A stretch of DNA of 64,000 nucleotides, taken from the NCBI GenBank assembly GCA_910580015.1, contig CAJTVT010000011.1:1-64000 (forward strand), in the 5' to 3' direction. A program made the position numbers and the translations under genes. The notes beneath the pieces were generated by a model. That model was not told the DNA's origin and ran no database searches. It was given only the letters and a program-made list of their open reading frames with translations. This document shows positions 1-9,570 of this stretch, in pieces. The stretch's first letter is position 1; every line of letters begins with the position of its first letter. The DNA is from an uncultured Lachnospiraceae bacterium (GTDB lineage Bacteria; Bacillota; Clostridia; Lachnospirales; Lachnospiraceae).

Positions 1-1045
1 GTCTTGCAATGTCACCGTCCAGATGCGATAAAATATATACGCCGTCCACACAGGCATCGTATTCAAAAAAACCTTTGTCAAAAGATCTGACTTCAGGCTC
101 AAACAATAAATCAAGCAGCTTTTCTTTCCAGTCTGGGACAGACAGAATAGATAGCTGACGCATGCCGCACACATCCATGGGCACGAAATAAATATGGTGG
201 TAAATGGAATCAAACCGGAACTCAAGCCGCCGGCTTTTATCCGACTCCAGCAATGTTTTCAGGGCTATTTCACCAGACTCACCGAAAAGCACTGCTGAAG
301 AAATCTGATCCGTGCCAGCATTCAGACGCCCGACTTCAGTTAAATTGTGGAGCGCCTTAAATTCTCCCATCCCACTCCATTTCATTGCGGCTGCGCGTGT
401 ATTGTAAACAGCATAACAACTGCCGTGAGAAAAAATAGCTCCGACCATCCGAGTGAACATGGTTTTGTTCATCTCCGCCTGGCCAATCTTCTTGATGTCC
501 CTTGCAAGATAGAACGAACTTCCCTCCGGTATGACAGAGAACCGGCCCCCGTTTTGCAAATGTGGAAGCAGGTAGGGCCTCGTTTCTATTCCTGCCCGCA
601 TACAGAGCATTACCGTTTCCGATACCCTGTGGTTCCTCTCCCTGTGGGCAGAGTCCCCTGGGAATCGGTGATTCCAGAATGCATCCATATAATACCGGTA
701 CGCAGCCGGATGAACCCACTCCAGTATGGGAAGAGCAGCTTTGTACAAACGGACTGTTTTGGAACTGCTTCTTCCAGTAACAGTTAACAATCTGCAGGTC
801 ATTTCTGTTTCAGTCTGGGGATTTTGGATTGTCTGGGGCATGGTCAATTTTGTCACCAAAGCTTTCAGAACACGTTCCTTCCCAAGCATCCGAATGGAGC
901 GAAACGGGAACTCTCCTGTGACGGAAAGCAGTGTGATGAGCTGCCAGACCTGACTGCCCGGACGGAAGTGCAGCATTTTAACCCTCTCCCGATTTGAAGC
1001 ATTTTCCGACAACATGACTGCTCTCTTTGTCGGATTTTCCTGCAT
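1..1045 (-). CDS. Replication-relaxation-like ICE protein, C-terminus beyond the window edge
   Basis: An open frame of at least 348 codons runs off the left edge. It starts at ATG 1045, which is preceded by a strong GGGGGAGG ribosome site at 1050-1057. The protein begins MQENPTKRAVMLSEN. Around residues 30-70 there is a segment (GSQVWQLITLL, then FPFRSIRMLG) that looks like a winged helix such as found in replication-relaxation family proteins of conjugative elements. The rest is a mixed alpha/beta sequence that I do not recognise. It is the last visible gene of the ICE operon and lies just downstream of the DUF6100-like gene. The family assignment is tentative; the reading frame itself is well supported. 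Confidence 0.65.
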   Translation of the reverse strand, partial: MQENPTKRAVMLSENASNRERVKMLHFRPGSQVWQLITLLSVTGEFPFRSIRMLGKERVLKALVTKLTMPQTIQNPQTETEMTCRLLTVTGRSSSKTVRLYKAALPILEWVHPAAYRYYMDAFWNHRFPGDSAHRERNHRVSETVMLCMRAGIETRPYLLPHLQNGGRFSVIPEGSSFYLARDIKKIGQAEMNKTMFTRMVGAIFSHGSCYAVYNTRAAAMKWSGMGEFKALHNLTEVGRLNAGTDQISSAVLFGESGEIALKTLLESDKSRRLEFRFDSIYHHIYFVPMDVCGMRQLSILSVPDWKEKLLDLLFEPEVRSFDKGFFEYDACVDGVYILSHLDGDIAR

Positions 1046-1169
1046 AGTGCCTCCCCCAGACCGCAGCAATACCGGGCGTTTTCTGCCTTTGGGAAGATAT
1101 GTATTTTTCAGGGACAGAACTCTGCCTGTTTTTACATATGTTTTTCCGCTTAAATCTACCGTGTTTCAT
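978..1169 (-). CDS. Possible small basic ICE protein
   Basis: This is a 63-codon frame starting at ATG 1169, 7 bases after a GGGGGTG ribosome-like site. It overlaps the last 14 bases of the upstream gene and the first 68 bases of the downstream gene in another frame. The product would be very basic (MKHGRFKRKNICKNRQ). I recognise no domain. The start context is good, but the long overlap with the next start makes it doubtful. It could instead simply link translation of the two larger genes. Confidence 0.25.
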   Translation of the reverse strand: MKHGRFKRKNICKNRQSSVPEKYISSQRQKTPGIAAVWGRHYAGKSDKESSHVVGKCFKSGEG

Positions 1170-1836
1170 ATAATTTCACCCCCTTATCCGGCATAGCGCG
1201 CTCTGTCACCAGCCATAATGGAAAATCATTTTTAGGTACAACATATACCTCGGTACGGTCATCCGTCCCCGATACACTGCAGTAATAATGGGCGCACACC
1301 TTCGGACTGTCATCGGGCATAACATACAATGCCACAATGTCCGATACCATATTGACCTCAATATTGTCATGATCCCGTTTCTGGCGCTCTGGCCGATCCC
1401 TGCTATAGACATGCCGGTAAACCAAAACACAGTCCCGGTACCGGACCGGCGGCTGTGTCTGGAAAAACCTCCGCATGGCAGGGTATAAAAAAGAGCGGAT
1501 ATAATCCGCTGAACCAGAAGACTTTTTGGGAAGCAACACCGGAATACGGAGCGCAAACCAGCCATCTGCCGTAAAGCCAATCTCAACCGGAATGCTTTCT
1601 GCCATACAGTTTTCTACTGCAGCTCCCGCCATAGGGCATCCAGTATATGCCGGAAGCCTTCTTGTGAAAAGCGCCAGCCGTTCTGAAATTTCTTCCAGCC
1701 GGAGGGCTGCATCGTATGCCGCCTGAAAATCCGCATCTTTGTAAAAGCGGCGCACATAAGCCATCTCTGACTCCAGACTTCGTTTCGCCAGCTCCACTTT
1801 ATCCAGGACTTTTATGAATGAATTCTCTCCTGCCAT
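1156..1836 (-). CDS. DUF6100-like conserved ICE protein
   Basis: A 226-aa soluble protein starting MAGENSFIKVLDKVELAKRSLESEM. A GAGGAGG ribosome site lies 9 bases before the ATG at 1836. The N-terminal third is helical (residues 1-60). The rest is mixed, with motifs such as ADGWFALRIPVLLPKK and YRDCVLVYRHVYSRD. The general pattern recalls the DUF6100 family seen next to DUF5697 in clostridial conjugative elements. The start overlaps the end of the DUF5697 gene by 38 bases, so the two are probably co-translated. Function is unknown; a role in element maintenance rather than in the transfer channel is a guess from context. Confidence 0.6.
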   Translation of the reverse strand: MAGENSFIKVLDKVELAKRSLESEMAYVRRFYKDADFQAAYDAALRLEEISERLALFTRRLPAYTGCPMAGAAVENCMAESIPVEIGFTADGWFALRIPVLLPKKSSGSADYIRSFLYPAMRRFFQTQPPVRYRDCVLVYRHVYSRDRPERQKRDHDNIEVNMVSDIVALYVMPDDSPKVCAHYYCSVSGTDDRTEVYVVPKNDFPLWLVTERAMPDKGVKLYETR

Positions 1837-2359
1837 TTCCTACCGCCTCCTCTGAATAAAAAATAATTTTTGGTTCCTCCTCCCCCTGAAAATCAACCGT
1901 TGCAAACAGACACGGCGCATCCGGCAGTTTCAATTTTTCCGCCATTGCAATATGGGGGACAATAATGATATATTTCAAATCCTCCTGCGGCTGTAAAAGC
2001 CTTAACTGGCTCTGTTCTCCTTCATAGAGAACCACAATTTCATACCCGATGTTTTCCTTTAGAAAGAAAAGCTGCGACGGGTAGACCGCAGGGTAATGAG
2101 CCATCGGATCTACATAGTCAATAAACTTGAGCAGCACCCATACTGCCAGTATGATACGCTGATCCGGACGACACATGGGATCCAGGCCAACGTAATAGCC
2201 GCCTGACACATCTGCTATCTGCATCTGCTTTTTCAGGTTCCGAAGAATCTTTTCGGCTGTCTTCTCCGGCTTTTGCAGCATCCGGACAATCTGTGTCTTT
2301 GGCAACGCCCCATACTGGGACAGCCATTTCACAACGTACTGCTCATCCTGTAACAGCAT
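1799..2359 (-). CDS. DUF5697 family protein (winged-helix N-terminus)
   Basis: A 186-aa protein starting MLLQDEQYVVKWLSQYGALP. The ATG at 2359 sits 8 bases after AAGGAGG; an in-frame GTG nine bases upstream overlaps that site and is less likely. Residues 1-60 look like a winged-helix DNA-binding domain: QYGALPKTQIVRMLQKPEKT, then the wing (QMQIADVSGGYYVG). The C-terminal part is an alpha/beta region with YIIIVPHIAMAEKL. It fits DUF5697, a family found almost only in clostridial ICEs. It lies between virB4 and the DUF6100-like gene in a tight operon. A regulatory or replication role is inferred from the fold. Confidence 0.7.
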   Translation of the reverse strand: MLLQDEQYVVKWLSQYGALPKTQIVRMLQKPEKTAEKILRNLKKQMQIADVSGGYYVGLDPMCRPDQRIILAVWVLLKFIDYVDPMAHYPAVYPSQLFFLKENIGYEIVVLYEGEQSQLRLLQPQEDLKYIIIVPHIAMAEKLKLPDAPCLFATVDFQGEEEPKIIFYSEEAVGNGRREFIHKSPG

Positions 2360-2424
2360 TTCTGCCACCTCCTTGTCAGTATAATAAATGTGGGCTGTAA
2401 GTATTTGCGCCCAAATAAGTATTT

Positions 2425-4983
2425 CTATGCGGAATGCGTTTTTTCTTTCTGCCGCTCCCGCAAAATTGCTTCCAGTTCCGCACGGTCTGTAGTAATCATT
2501 TCCTGTTCTTCCTTGGAAGCTTTGATTACTACCGGCACCTTATTGTTGTTCGAGTATACTAACGCTTCCCCTCTCTCGAACCTTGTAATGGAACGGACCT
2601 CTGTTTTCGTCAGCTTCAGGACATCCTGGACATAACGAGCCTCATCCGGCTCCAGGTTCAAAATAATTTTATTTTTTGAATTATTGACGATTGCCCGTCC
2701 GTACTTCCCATCTTCCAGGCTGAAGAAATCCGACAAATCCTGCGTAGCTGAAATAGCAGCCCCGCCAAATCCCCGGATTGTCTTAAAAATCGTCAGGCAG
2801 AATTCCGCTGCCTGCCTGTTGGAAGATGCCCCTACAAGCTGCCAGATTTCATCAATCATGATCGCTTTCTTTTTTGTCCGGTCTGCTTTCACATTATCCC
2901 AAACATAGTCCAGGGCAATCATCATCCCCACCGGAAGCAGCTTGCCCTTCAGTTCAGACAAATCCAGTACAATATATTTATTGCTCAAATCCACATTGGT
3001 CTGTTGGTTAAAGGACTGCGCTGAACCTGTAACAAAGCGGCTTACAATAACGGCAATCCGCTGCGTCATTGGGTTTTCCAATAGATTTTTATGGAGATCC
3101 TCAAGAATCGGCATCGTCTTCATCTTTGGATGTGCCGCTTTCCTGTTTTTATATAAAGAATCGTTATCATGCGTGATGCCGAAATCAGCATATGTCTTAA
3201 TCAACGCCTCATCCAACATCTGTTCCTCCTCATTCGTCATGTCTGGAATCAGCAGGGAAAAGAAAATCATCAGCTGCTGGATTTTCCTTGCAAGCATGGA
3301 ATCCATCTCGCTGTAATCCATCTCGTCAATCAGTTCCATCTCTGGTGTAATCGTATGCCGGATTTCCATGACATTGATACAATGCGGAGAACCCGGCGCT
3401 ATCTTGATATACTGGCCGCCGATCCGGTGACAGGCCCTTTTGAACTCATGTCCTTTAATCGGAGCCAGAATATAGCACTGGATTCCTCTCATGCGCATCC
3501 TAAGCGCAAGCAGCTGAAGCGTAAAGGTCTTTCCGGCTCCGCTGGTACCGAGCAGGTTCAGGTTGGCATTTTTATTTTTCTTCGTATTAAACAGGTCTAC
3601 AATACACAGTGAATTGTTATGCCGGTTGACGCCCAGCAGCACACCTGTATCATCCGACATTTCAAAGCTTGTAAACATATAGGTAGACGCTGCTCCGCTG
3701 GTAAGCACATTCCTCTGGGACTTCTTTTCCAGAGACGGCGCTATCTGCAGAAACGGCATTACGGATCGCAGCGCCGCCTCCTGCTGGAATTTACAGTCGC
3801 TAATATACATATCCATAGATTTCAACATATCGGAAATCTGCTGCTTCCGCCACATCAGCTCCTCATAGCTTTTCGCTGATACCGTCACAAACACAGACAT
3901 GTAAAATAAATCCTCATTGTTATTTGCAATCCCATGCTTTATGAAATACCCTGCCTGAATAGAATTCGTAAGTTCCTCGTAATCGGTACTGGTGTCCTGC
4001 ATACTTTTGAGTTTCGTGCGGTTCAACCGGATACGCTGCGCCACCTTGTCAATCGTTTTACTTCGGTTCTCACGGCGGAGATGGACATCTATGTCAATCC
4101 CTTCCCCGGCATTGATCAGCGCCGACATCCAGCCTGCACGTACCATACCGGGATAGCCGTTCCCTTTGATATATAAAAACGAATAGTACAGCCCGTCCAT
4201 AATGATATAGTTATAATGCGTCAGGTCAATCCCACGCGGTGACAGAAAATGCGCCATTCGGATATGCGGTATCGGGTCCACCCCGATGACCCGATTCTTT
4301 GCCGCCATTGTGTCAACCACTACCCGGTTCATCCGCAAAGAGAATGCCTCATCCACACAGGAACAGCGGTTAAAAAACATATACAGGATTTCCACCGTAG
4401 CTTCATCCGGATCCCTTGGCTGCAGGATAGAGTTTCCACATTGCAGAAAATATGCTTTTGCATTCTGTTCTGCGGTCTGCAGCATTCCGTATATCTGAGA
4501 AAAATCGTCATTATCCCCTCGTCTGATTTCTTCATACTGGAAAATCAAAAAGAAGCGCCTTGTCAGCGCCTCCCTGCTTCCCACATCTTTAATCAGGCGG
4601 ATATATCCTTCACCGAGCGACCTGCACTGCCTATCCTCTTCCTCTGCCAGCTCTTCCTGGATCATTGCCACATGTTTATCAGAATCCGCTTTTCTGGTAA
4701 TGCTCTTAAACTGCAGGCGCATAGGTGAAATTTTCAGCCAGCTTGCAAAGGATGAAATGATGCTAAACTGCTCTTCCCCGGAACGGAGCATGAAATTAAT
4801 CGGCTCTATCTCCAGAATCTTGATAAATCTTCCGTCCGTTGTCTGTATGATTCCGTGTGTAATGTCTTTAATTGGAATAAAATCCTGCACGAAATCAAGC
4901 TTTTCCAGCTTTTTTCTTTGTTTTTTCAACTTTTTTCTTTGATCTGCCGCCTTTTTTTCTTTTGCGGAGCTGTTTCGGATCAT
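2425..4983 (-). CDS. VirB4/TraE-like conjugation ATPase (CD1110 type)
   Basis: An 852-aa ATPase that should power substrate transfer and pilus-type assembly at the cytoplasmic face of the type IV secretion channel. The Walker A motif GTSGAGKT is at about residues 479-486 and Walker B IMIDE is at about 705-710. The N-terminal half (residues 30-400) is the VirB4/CagE-type domain, here with an extremely basic, coiled-coil-like beginning (KEKKAADQRKKLKKQRKKLE). The start overlaps the end of prgI by 89 bases, a typical arrangement in this class of elements. Length and motifs match the VirB4-like conjugal transfer ATPase of CD1110-type elements. The gene looks intact. Confidence 0.95.
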   Translation of the reverse strand: MIRNSSAKEKKAADQRKKLKKQRKKLEKLDFVQDFIPIKDITHGIIQTTDGRFIKILEIEPINFMLRSGEEQFSIISSFASWLKISPMRLQFKSITRKADSDKHVAMIQEELAEEEDRQCRSLGEGYIRLIKDVGSREALTRRFFLIFQYEEIRRGDNDDFSQIYGMLQTAEQNAKAYFLQCGNSILQPRDPDEATVEILYMFFNRCSCVDEAFSLRMNRVVVDTMAAKNRVIGVDPIPHIRMAHFLSPRGIDLTHYNYIIMDGLYYSFLYIKGNGYPGMVRAGWMSALINAGEGIDIDVHLRRENRSKTIDKVAQRIRLNRTKLKSMQDTSTDYEELTNSIQAGYFIKHGIANNNEDLFYMSVFVTVSAKSYEELMWRKQQISDMLKSMDMYISDCKFQQEAALRSVMPFLQIAPSLEKKSQRNVLTSGAASTYMFTSFEMSDDTGVLLGVNRHNNSLCIVDLFNTKKNKNANLNLLGTSGAGKTFTLQLLALRMRMRGIQCYILAPIKGHEFKRACHRIGGQYIKIAPGSPHCINVMEIRHTITPEMELIDEMDYSEMDSMLARKIQQLMIFFSLLIPDMTNEEEQMLDEALIKTYADFGITHDNDSLYKNRKAAHPKMKTMPILEDLHKNLLENPMTQRIAVIVSRFVTGSAQSFNQQTNVDLSNKYIVLDLSELKGKLLPVGMMIALDYVWDNVKADRTKKKAIMIDEIWQLVGASSNRQAAEFCLTIFKTIRGFGGAAISATQDLSDFFSLEDGKYGRAIVNNSKNKIILNLEPDEARYVQDVLKLTKTEVRSITRFERGEALVYSNNNKVPVVIKASKEEQEMITTDRAELEAILRERQKEKTHSA

Positions 4984-5311
4984 AATGATAACCCACCCTT
5001 CTGAAATGTAGTTTTCTTTTTTTCGCCATGTAGCGGACTATGTGAACCAGGTATTGAAAAAGGGAATCTCCGTCAATTCCCATCATGGCGACAACCGCTG
5101 TTGGCAGAAGCGTCACAGTCATGACGACAATTCGTATGGTTCCCGGCATGGAAATCAGCATCAGCTCCGGATAACCCAAAAGCGCCACCAGTATAACTGC
5201 TTCAATCGCATTCCGCGGTTCCAGCATACCTCCCAAAATCTTACCTGAGTCTGTATAATTTGCCGGTATGGCATAAATATTGTTATACTCTTTATCCTCC
5301 AAATAAATCAC
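4895..5311 (-). CDS. PrgI family conjugation membrane protein
   Basis: A 138-aa protein with two predicted membrane helices near residues 34-52 (AIEAVILVALLGYPELMLI) and 57-78. A strongly basic tail follows (KQLRKRKKGGRSKKKVEKTKKK). PrgI proteins are inner channel components that sit beside VirB4 in Gram-positive type IV systems. The likely start is a GTG at 5311 whose bases overlap the stop codon of the upstream hydrolase gene, which suggests translational coupling. The 3' end overlaps virB4 by 89 bases. The length is close to that of other PrgI proteins. Confidence 0.9.
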   Translation of the reverse strand: MIYLEDKEYNNIYAIPANYTDSGKILGGMLEPRNAIEAVILVALLGYPELMLISMPGTIRIVVMTVTLLPTAVVAMMGIDGDSLFQYLVHIVRYMAKKRKLHFRRVGYHYDPKQLRKRKKGGRSKKKVEKTKKKAGKA

Positions 5312-7335
5312 CTGCCTAATCTGTAAATTGTTGCTGTTGTCCTAAACCGTCCAAGCCGCAGCGCCTCGTTATGGTCTGGAACGTAAATATCCACACGGTG
5401 TATGTCATTTTCAATTCCGGATCCGCCGCGATCTTCCACCGTATACATTGTACCGTTAATCATAATCTGTGTTCCAAACGGATAATGGCTGGACATGGCC
5501 ACCATTCCCCTGGAAGCTATTTTCCCACTGGCAGTAATGCCGTTTGCATTGCTGCCGCAGCATTTTGCGCAGGCACAATAATGCGTCACGTCTACCTCCA
5601 GAGTTGAAATCGGCGTACCTTGAATATTGTCCGGAACCGGCGCGTCAAAATCCACATTCTGTGGCCTCCTAAGCTCCAATGTGGCTTCATAGCTTGGAGA
5701 ATTTAAGATAACGCCTTCTCCGCCTGATGAATGTACCCACATCCGCCTGCCATCTTCTCCATATCCGGCAAAAATAAGCACATGGCTCCACCCTTGTCCG
5801 TCCGATTCTCTTAAAAACCCCAAATCTCCAGGAAGAAGTTCACTTGCAGAAACAGCAGCCGTTTCTTCCCACTGATTCCATGTTCCCCCATAGAGGTTCA
5901 CTCCCACAGCCGTCTTATAGGTCCAGTCAGTAAAGCCGGAACAATCCAACCCATACGGTCTGATGGTTCCGCTTGTTGTAGAACCTGCAGCTGTTACCAG
6001 CTTTGGCGTATTCCATTCATCATTCCATCCCGGACCTGATTTTCCACCCCAGAAATACGGAACCTTCCCTACGAGCGAAAGAGCTGTTGTCAAAATATGT
6101 TTTCGTGTAGCATTACAGTTTTGCCGGTTCACAAATGCGATTAATTCCGCATCTGTCAAAGGAACAGACTGCCCGTTTCCTGCTATTCCATACAGCGTCA
6201 TTTTAAGAGCTGTGGCCATCTTTTGGATTGCTTCTCCATAAGTGATTCCAAATTGCTCGTATGGCGCATCCAGGTTAATCCCAAATGCTGTGGCAATTAC
6301 GGCATTATCAAATGGATGAATCGTACATTCTATATATTTAATTGTCTCCGTCCCCGGCGTAACTGTTTCTTTCCCATCCGCCTGATAATAGGTTTCCTCC
6401 GTAGTGCCGGTGACTGCGCCGCCAGAATAAACCGGGAGGGATACTGTCACGCTTTTATATGCGTCAATCTCAACCGGCTCATTACTGGTATGGGATTCAT
6501 CCGGCAGGTAATATGTCTTTTCTGCGGTTTCATACCGGTACTGCGCCACCCCATTGACGGTGCCTGTTTTCACTTTATCGGTTACAACCGTCAGTGTCAC
6601 TGGTTGATAGGTATAATAAGTGACAGGGATAATGATTTCCTTCTGCTTTTCCTCTGATGTGACCGGGAACATGCTCCCGGCAACGTTTCCGAGTTTTGAA
6701 ACCATATCCTCTTTCTTTGTGTTTTGCTGCTGCATGGAGGCTGAATATGCCGCCAGGATATAGCTGACATCATATCCCGATGAACTTTGCGCATAATTAA
6801 CCAGAGCCTCCATAGATAAGTCATAGTCATACCCGCCATCGGATATCATGCTCTCCACTTTGGCAAGCGCCTGGCTATACCCATCATCCACCACGTCAGA
6901 AACCGCCCCTGCCATCTCCGCATAAACCGCAGTCGGCGTGACACCCTCTATCGGCTTGTTCCCATCCAGCCCAAATATGCTGTTAAAAACAATCGAGGGC
7001 AAGGACACTATCATAACAATCAGAAACAGCAGGAATAGACAGATACAAACTAAAACTTTGAACAAAGTATGACGCATAGACCAGGCAGCCGAAAGAACAG
7101 CTCCCCATGGCCCTCCTGCAGCCGTTCCCGCTGCAATCTCAGCGGCAGCTTTGCCACCCTCTACACCGGCTTTTACAGTCGCTGCAGCCGCATTGGATGC
7201 CTGTTCTGCTCCTTTAGCGGCAGTCTGCTTCACAGCTTCCTGCCCGGACTGTCTGGCTGCTTTCGCCATCTGGCCGGCTGCCTGCCCATAATTGTCAGAT
7301 CCATCACCAATCTGCTGCTTTGACGGTTCAGCCAT
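5308..7335 (-). CDS. Membrane-anchored NlpC/P60 hydrolase with C-terminal 3D domain (CD1108-like)
   Basis: A 675-aa cell-wall hydrolase, the VirB1-like part that locally opens peptidoglycan for the conjugation channel. The start at 7335 follows AAGGAGG by 8 bases. Residues 1-85 are Ala/Gly/Gln-rich and cytosolic. One transmembrane helix lies at about 91-113, with a long extracellular stalk beyond it. The NlpC/P60 domain has catalytic Cys in GLDCSGFTDW (about residue 463) and His in WSHVLIFAGY (about 518). The last ~85 residues form a 3D domain (ASRGMVAMSSHYPFGT, then VEDRGGSGIENDIHRVDIY), which carries the conserved Asp residues of that fold. It lies between the VirB6-like gene and prgI. Confidence 0.92.
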   Translation of the reverse strand: MAEPSKQQIGDGSDNYGQAAGQMAKAARQSGQEAVKQTAAKGAEQASNAAAATVKAGVEGGKAAAEIAAGTAAGGPWGAVLSAAWSMRHTLFKVLVCICLFLLFLIVMIVSLPSIVFNSIFGLDGNKPIEGVTPTAVYAEMAGAVSDVVDDGYSQALAKVESMISDGGYDYDLSMEALVNYAQSSSGYDVSYILAAYSASMQQQNTKKEDMVSKLGNVAGSMFPVTSEEKQKEIIIPVTYYTYQPVTLTVVTDKVKTGTVNGVAQYRYETAEKTYYLPDESHTSNEPVEIDAYKSVTVSLPVYSGGAVTGTTEETYYQADGKETVTPGTETIKYIECTIHPFDNAVIATAFGINLDAPYEQFGITYGEAIQKMATALKMTLYGIAGNGQSVPLTDAELIAFVNRQNCNATRKHILTTALSLVGKVPYFWGGKSGPGWNDEWNTPKLVTAAGSTTSGTIRPYGLDCSGFTDWTYKTAVGVNLYGGTWNQWEETAAVSASELLPGDLGFLRESDGQGWSHVLIFAGYGEDGRRMWVHSSGGEGVILNSPSYEATLELRRPQNVDFDAPVPDNIQGTPISTLEVDVTHYCACAKCCGSNANGITASGKIASRGMVAMSSHYPFGTQIMINGTMYTVEDRGGSGIENDIHRVDIYVPDHNEALRLGRFRTTATIYRLGR

Positions 7336-7438
7336 CTTCTCCACCTCCTTATTTCAAGCTGCAATGCTGCAGTATATATTTCTTCCATAAACGTAGAAAA
7401 GCCGGATCAGTTTCCCTGGTCCAGCTTTCCGTTTTTCA

Positions 7439-9535
7439 TTATCTTTTACGTCTCGGCGGCTTACTCCCAAAATTCTTTCTCGGTTTCGGCTCCTCAAACC
7501 GTGCCGGCGTCTGCTTGTAACGCACGGTTTCCACCGACACAGAGCGGACATTCTCTCCGTCATAAACGGGTTTTCCATTTTCATATACAGGCTTGTGTTC
7601 CACAGATGCCTCTCCACGTACCGCATACCACTGCCCGCCGCGCGCATCTTCAAATACCTGATAATCACCGCGGGGTGCAGCATACTGCGCAGTGTCAAAG
7701 AACATCGTACCCGAACCATTCTCATGACGAACTTCAAAATGTCCATCCGCACGGCCGGAACCATCCACAGAAGATATCTGCTGCTCATATCCCGGCATAA
7801 ATTCCTGGAACTGTGCCTGATTATACATGGCTGCCGCAGCGCCGGATTCAAATTCCGGCGTCTGGGCATGCTGCTGCATTGCATACCAATCCACACCGTT
7901 TGCTGACTGCATAATCGTATGCGGCGCATCTGGCTCATCATAGTAAGCGCTGTTATACCACATAGAATTGCTGCCATCGGCTCCGCTCGCCTCGATAACG
8001 CCGTCTCCGACTGTCCGCAGCGTTGTCCCCTCTGCTGCATCCGGAAAGGCCTGTGCGACCTGGGCTGCCTCGGAGATATCCCCGGAAAATGCAGGTGCAT
8101 CGTAAAATGCCCCAGCGCCTGCCCCGGATGCCATCTGATACCACTGGCTGCCGTCTGATGCCGTAATAACGGAATGCGGCCCGTCCGGCTTGTCAAACTG
8201 GGCTGCGTGATACATCTCCACATTGGAACTCTGTCCGTTTGCAGATGTAGCAACGGTGCTGATCTGTCCGCCGGATATCTGCGTATCCTTTAACTGGTAT
8301 CCGCCAAGCTGCGGCATATAGTTACCAAGGCTGCGGTCTGCAATATCTCCAGCTATGCTGCCTGATACATTTGGACTTCTGGATGCAACCGAAGAAATAG
8401 AATCTCCTGTAAGAGCCGCCCCGTTACGGGCTGCCATTCCTCCAAAAGCACGACCCACAAAGCCCACGCTTCCACCGGCCCCCATACGGATTCCGCCATC
8501 CACAACTGCATCCCTCACATAACTGTTGCCCTTAAATTTGCTGGCAAACCCGGCCGCGAATCCACTTGCCGCCGCACCGGTTCCGGTTACAGTGCTTCCG
8601 CCTTTTCCGAAAACGCTTCCAGCGCTTCTGGCCCCGCCTCCGACACCGCTGATTACCCTTGCCGCCATTAAAAGCTCCATGCCCATACTGGAACCGGTCT
8701 GTGCTACATTCAGTCCCATCGCCGCCAGATAGGAATCAAATTTCTGTGCCGTTTTTAAGAACGCCAAGGCGCAAAACAGCCAAAGGAAGATGCTGCCCTG
8801 ACCTGTCGAAAGCGCACCGCCATTTCCCATATACTGTCCTACGGAAGAGTTGAACCCCCGCAGAAACCATACATTCATTACAAGCAAAAGCAATTGGGAG
8901 CCAACCATCCTGCACCAGCTCTTGAATACTGGCGCTGTCGTTTTGGAAGCCCCCATGGAAAATGCCAGAGGGGAAGTATAGCAAAGAACGCCTACCACAA
9001 TATACCGCTCTACTGTTTCAAGCAATAGCTTAAAATAATTCCATCCCAGAGAAATCTCCAGAATAACCAAAAGCAGCAGCCCTACCACAGACACAACCGC
9101 GACAATCGTAGTCAGCCCATTTGATAATGCTTCCTCAACGCCGGCAAACGTAAAGTCCTCCGCCGTCATACTGATATCCATAAGAGCCGTATATGGAGCC
9201 CTTGCAATATCCAGCGTAATCATAAAAATCGGCCGGGCATACCCTATCAGCAATGCAAAGATAGAACTCCTTGCAAGCAGTGTCCACGGATTCTCCGCTT
9301 CCGTAATCGGGCCTCCAAACACACGGAAGAGCTGCCATACCGTAATCAGGAACAGTACCGCCCACGCGGTGTACTGTATAACCGTAAAGGCTTTGGCCAC
9401 AAATGGAAAATATTCCTCCATTGCTGTCATATCAGTTCCAAGCGCCTGAAGGAACAAGCCGGAAACCGCATCCATCATTTTGGATACGATACTGCTAATC
9501 CAGTTCACAATCCCTTCAAATATCCAGTCAAGCAT
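7439..9535 (-). CDS. VirB6/TrbL-like conjugal transfer protein with repeated C-terminal tail (CD1112-like)
   Basis: A 698-aa polytopic protein. A GGAGG site 9 bases before the ATG at 9535 fixes the start. The first ~290 residues hold several membrane helices (e.g. AVLFLITVWQLFRVFGGPIT, LLLLVILEISLGWNYFKLLL), as in VirB6/TrbL channel proteins. A Gly/Ala/Ser-rich linker follows. The tail (about residues 439-639) contains three copies of a ~30-aa motif ending in G-x-x-WY-A/Q-M/V, spaced about 85 residues apart. The extreme C-terminus is very basic (KPRKNFGSKPPRRKR). It lies just downstream of the VirB2-like gene. The repeated tail is unusual and is discussed in the findings. Confidence 0.88.
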   Translation of the reverse strand: MLDWIFEGIVNWISSIVSKMMDAVSGLFLQALGTDMTAMEEYFPFVAKAFTVIQYTAWAVLFLITVWQLFRVFGGPITEAENPWTLLARSSIFALLIGYARPIFMITLDIARAPYTALMDISMTAEDFTFAGVEEALSNGLTTIVAVVSVVGLLLLVILEISLGWNYFKLLLETVERYIVVGVLCYTSPLAFSMGASKTTAPVFKSWCRMVGSQLLLLVMNVWFLRGFNSSVGQYMGNGGALSTGQGSIFLWLFCALAFLKTAQKFDSYLAAMGLNVAQTGSSMGMELLMAARVISGVGGGARSAGSVFGKGGSTVTGTGAAASGFAAGFASKFKGNSYVRDAVVDGGIRMGAGGSVGFVGRAFGGMAARNGAALTGDSISSVASRSPNVSGSIAGDIADRSLGNYMPQLGGYQLKDTQISGGQISTVATSANGQSSNVEMYHAAQFDKPDGPHSVITASDGSQWYQMASGAGAGAFYDAPAFSGDISEAAQVAQAFPDAAEGTTLRTVGDGVIEASGADGSNSMWYNSAYYDEPDAPHTIMQSANGVDWYAMQQHAQTPEFESGAAAAMYNQAQFQEFMPGYEQQISSVDGSGRADGHFEVRHENGSGTMFFDTAQYAAPRGDYQVFEDARGGQWYAVRGEASVEHKPVYENGKPVYDGENVRSVSVETVRYKQTPARFEEPKPRKNFGSKPPRRKR

Positions 9536-9570
9536 CTTTCACCACCTCCCATCTGGCTTGACCGGGAAAT

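Noticed and set aside
3169..3612. 147-codon plus-strand frame inside virB4 (and others at 3,934-4,728)
   Set aside because: Antisense shadow of a clear VirB4 ATPase; no ribosome site and His/Arg-rich composition typical of shadows.
7354..8253. 299-codon frame overlapping the VirB6-like gene on the same strand
   Set aside because: Met/Arg-rich out-of-frame reading of the repeated tail; the VirB6 frame has the ribosome site, membrane helices and matching neighbours.
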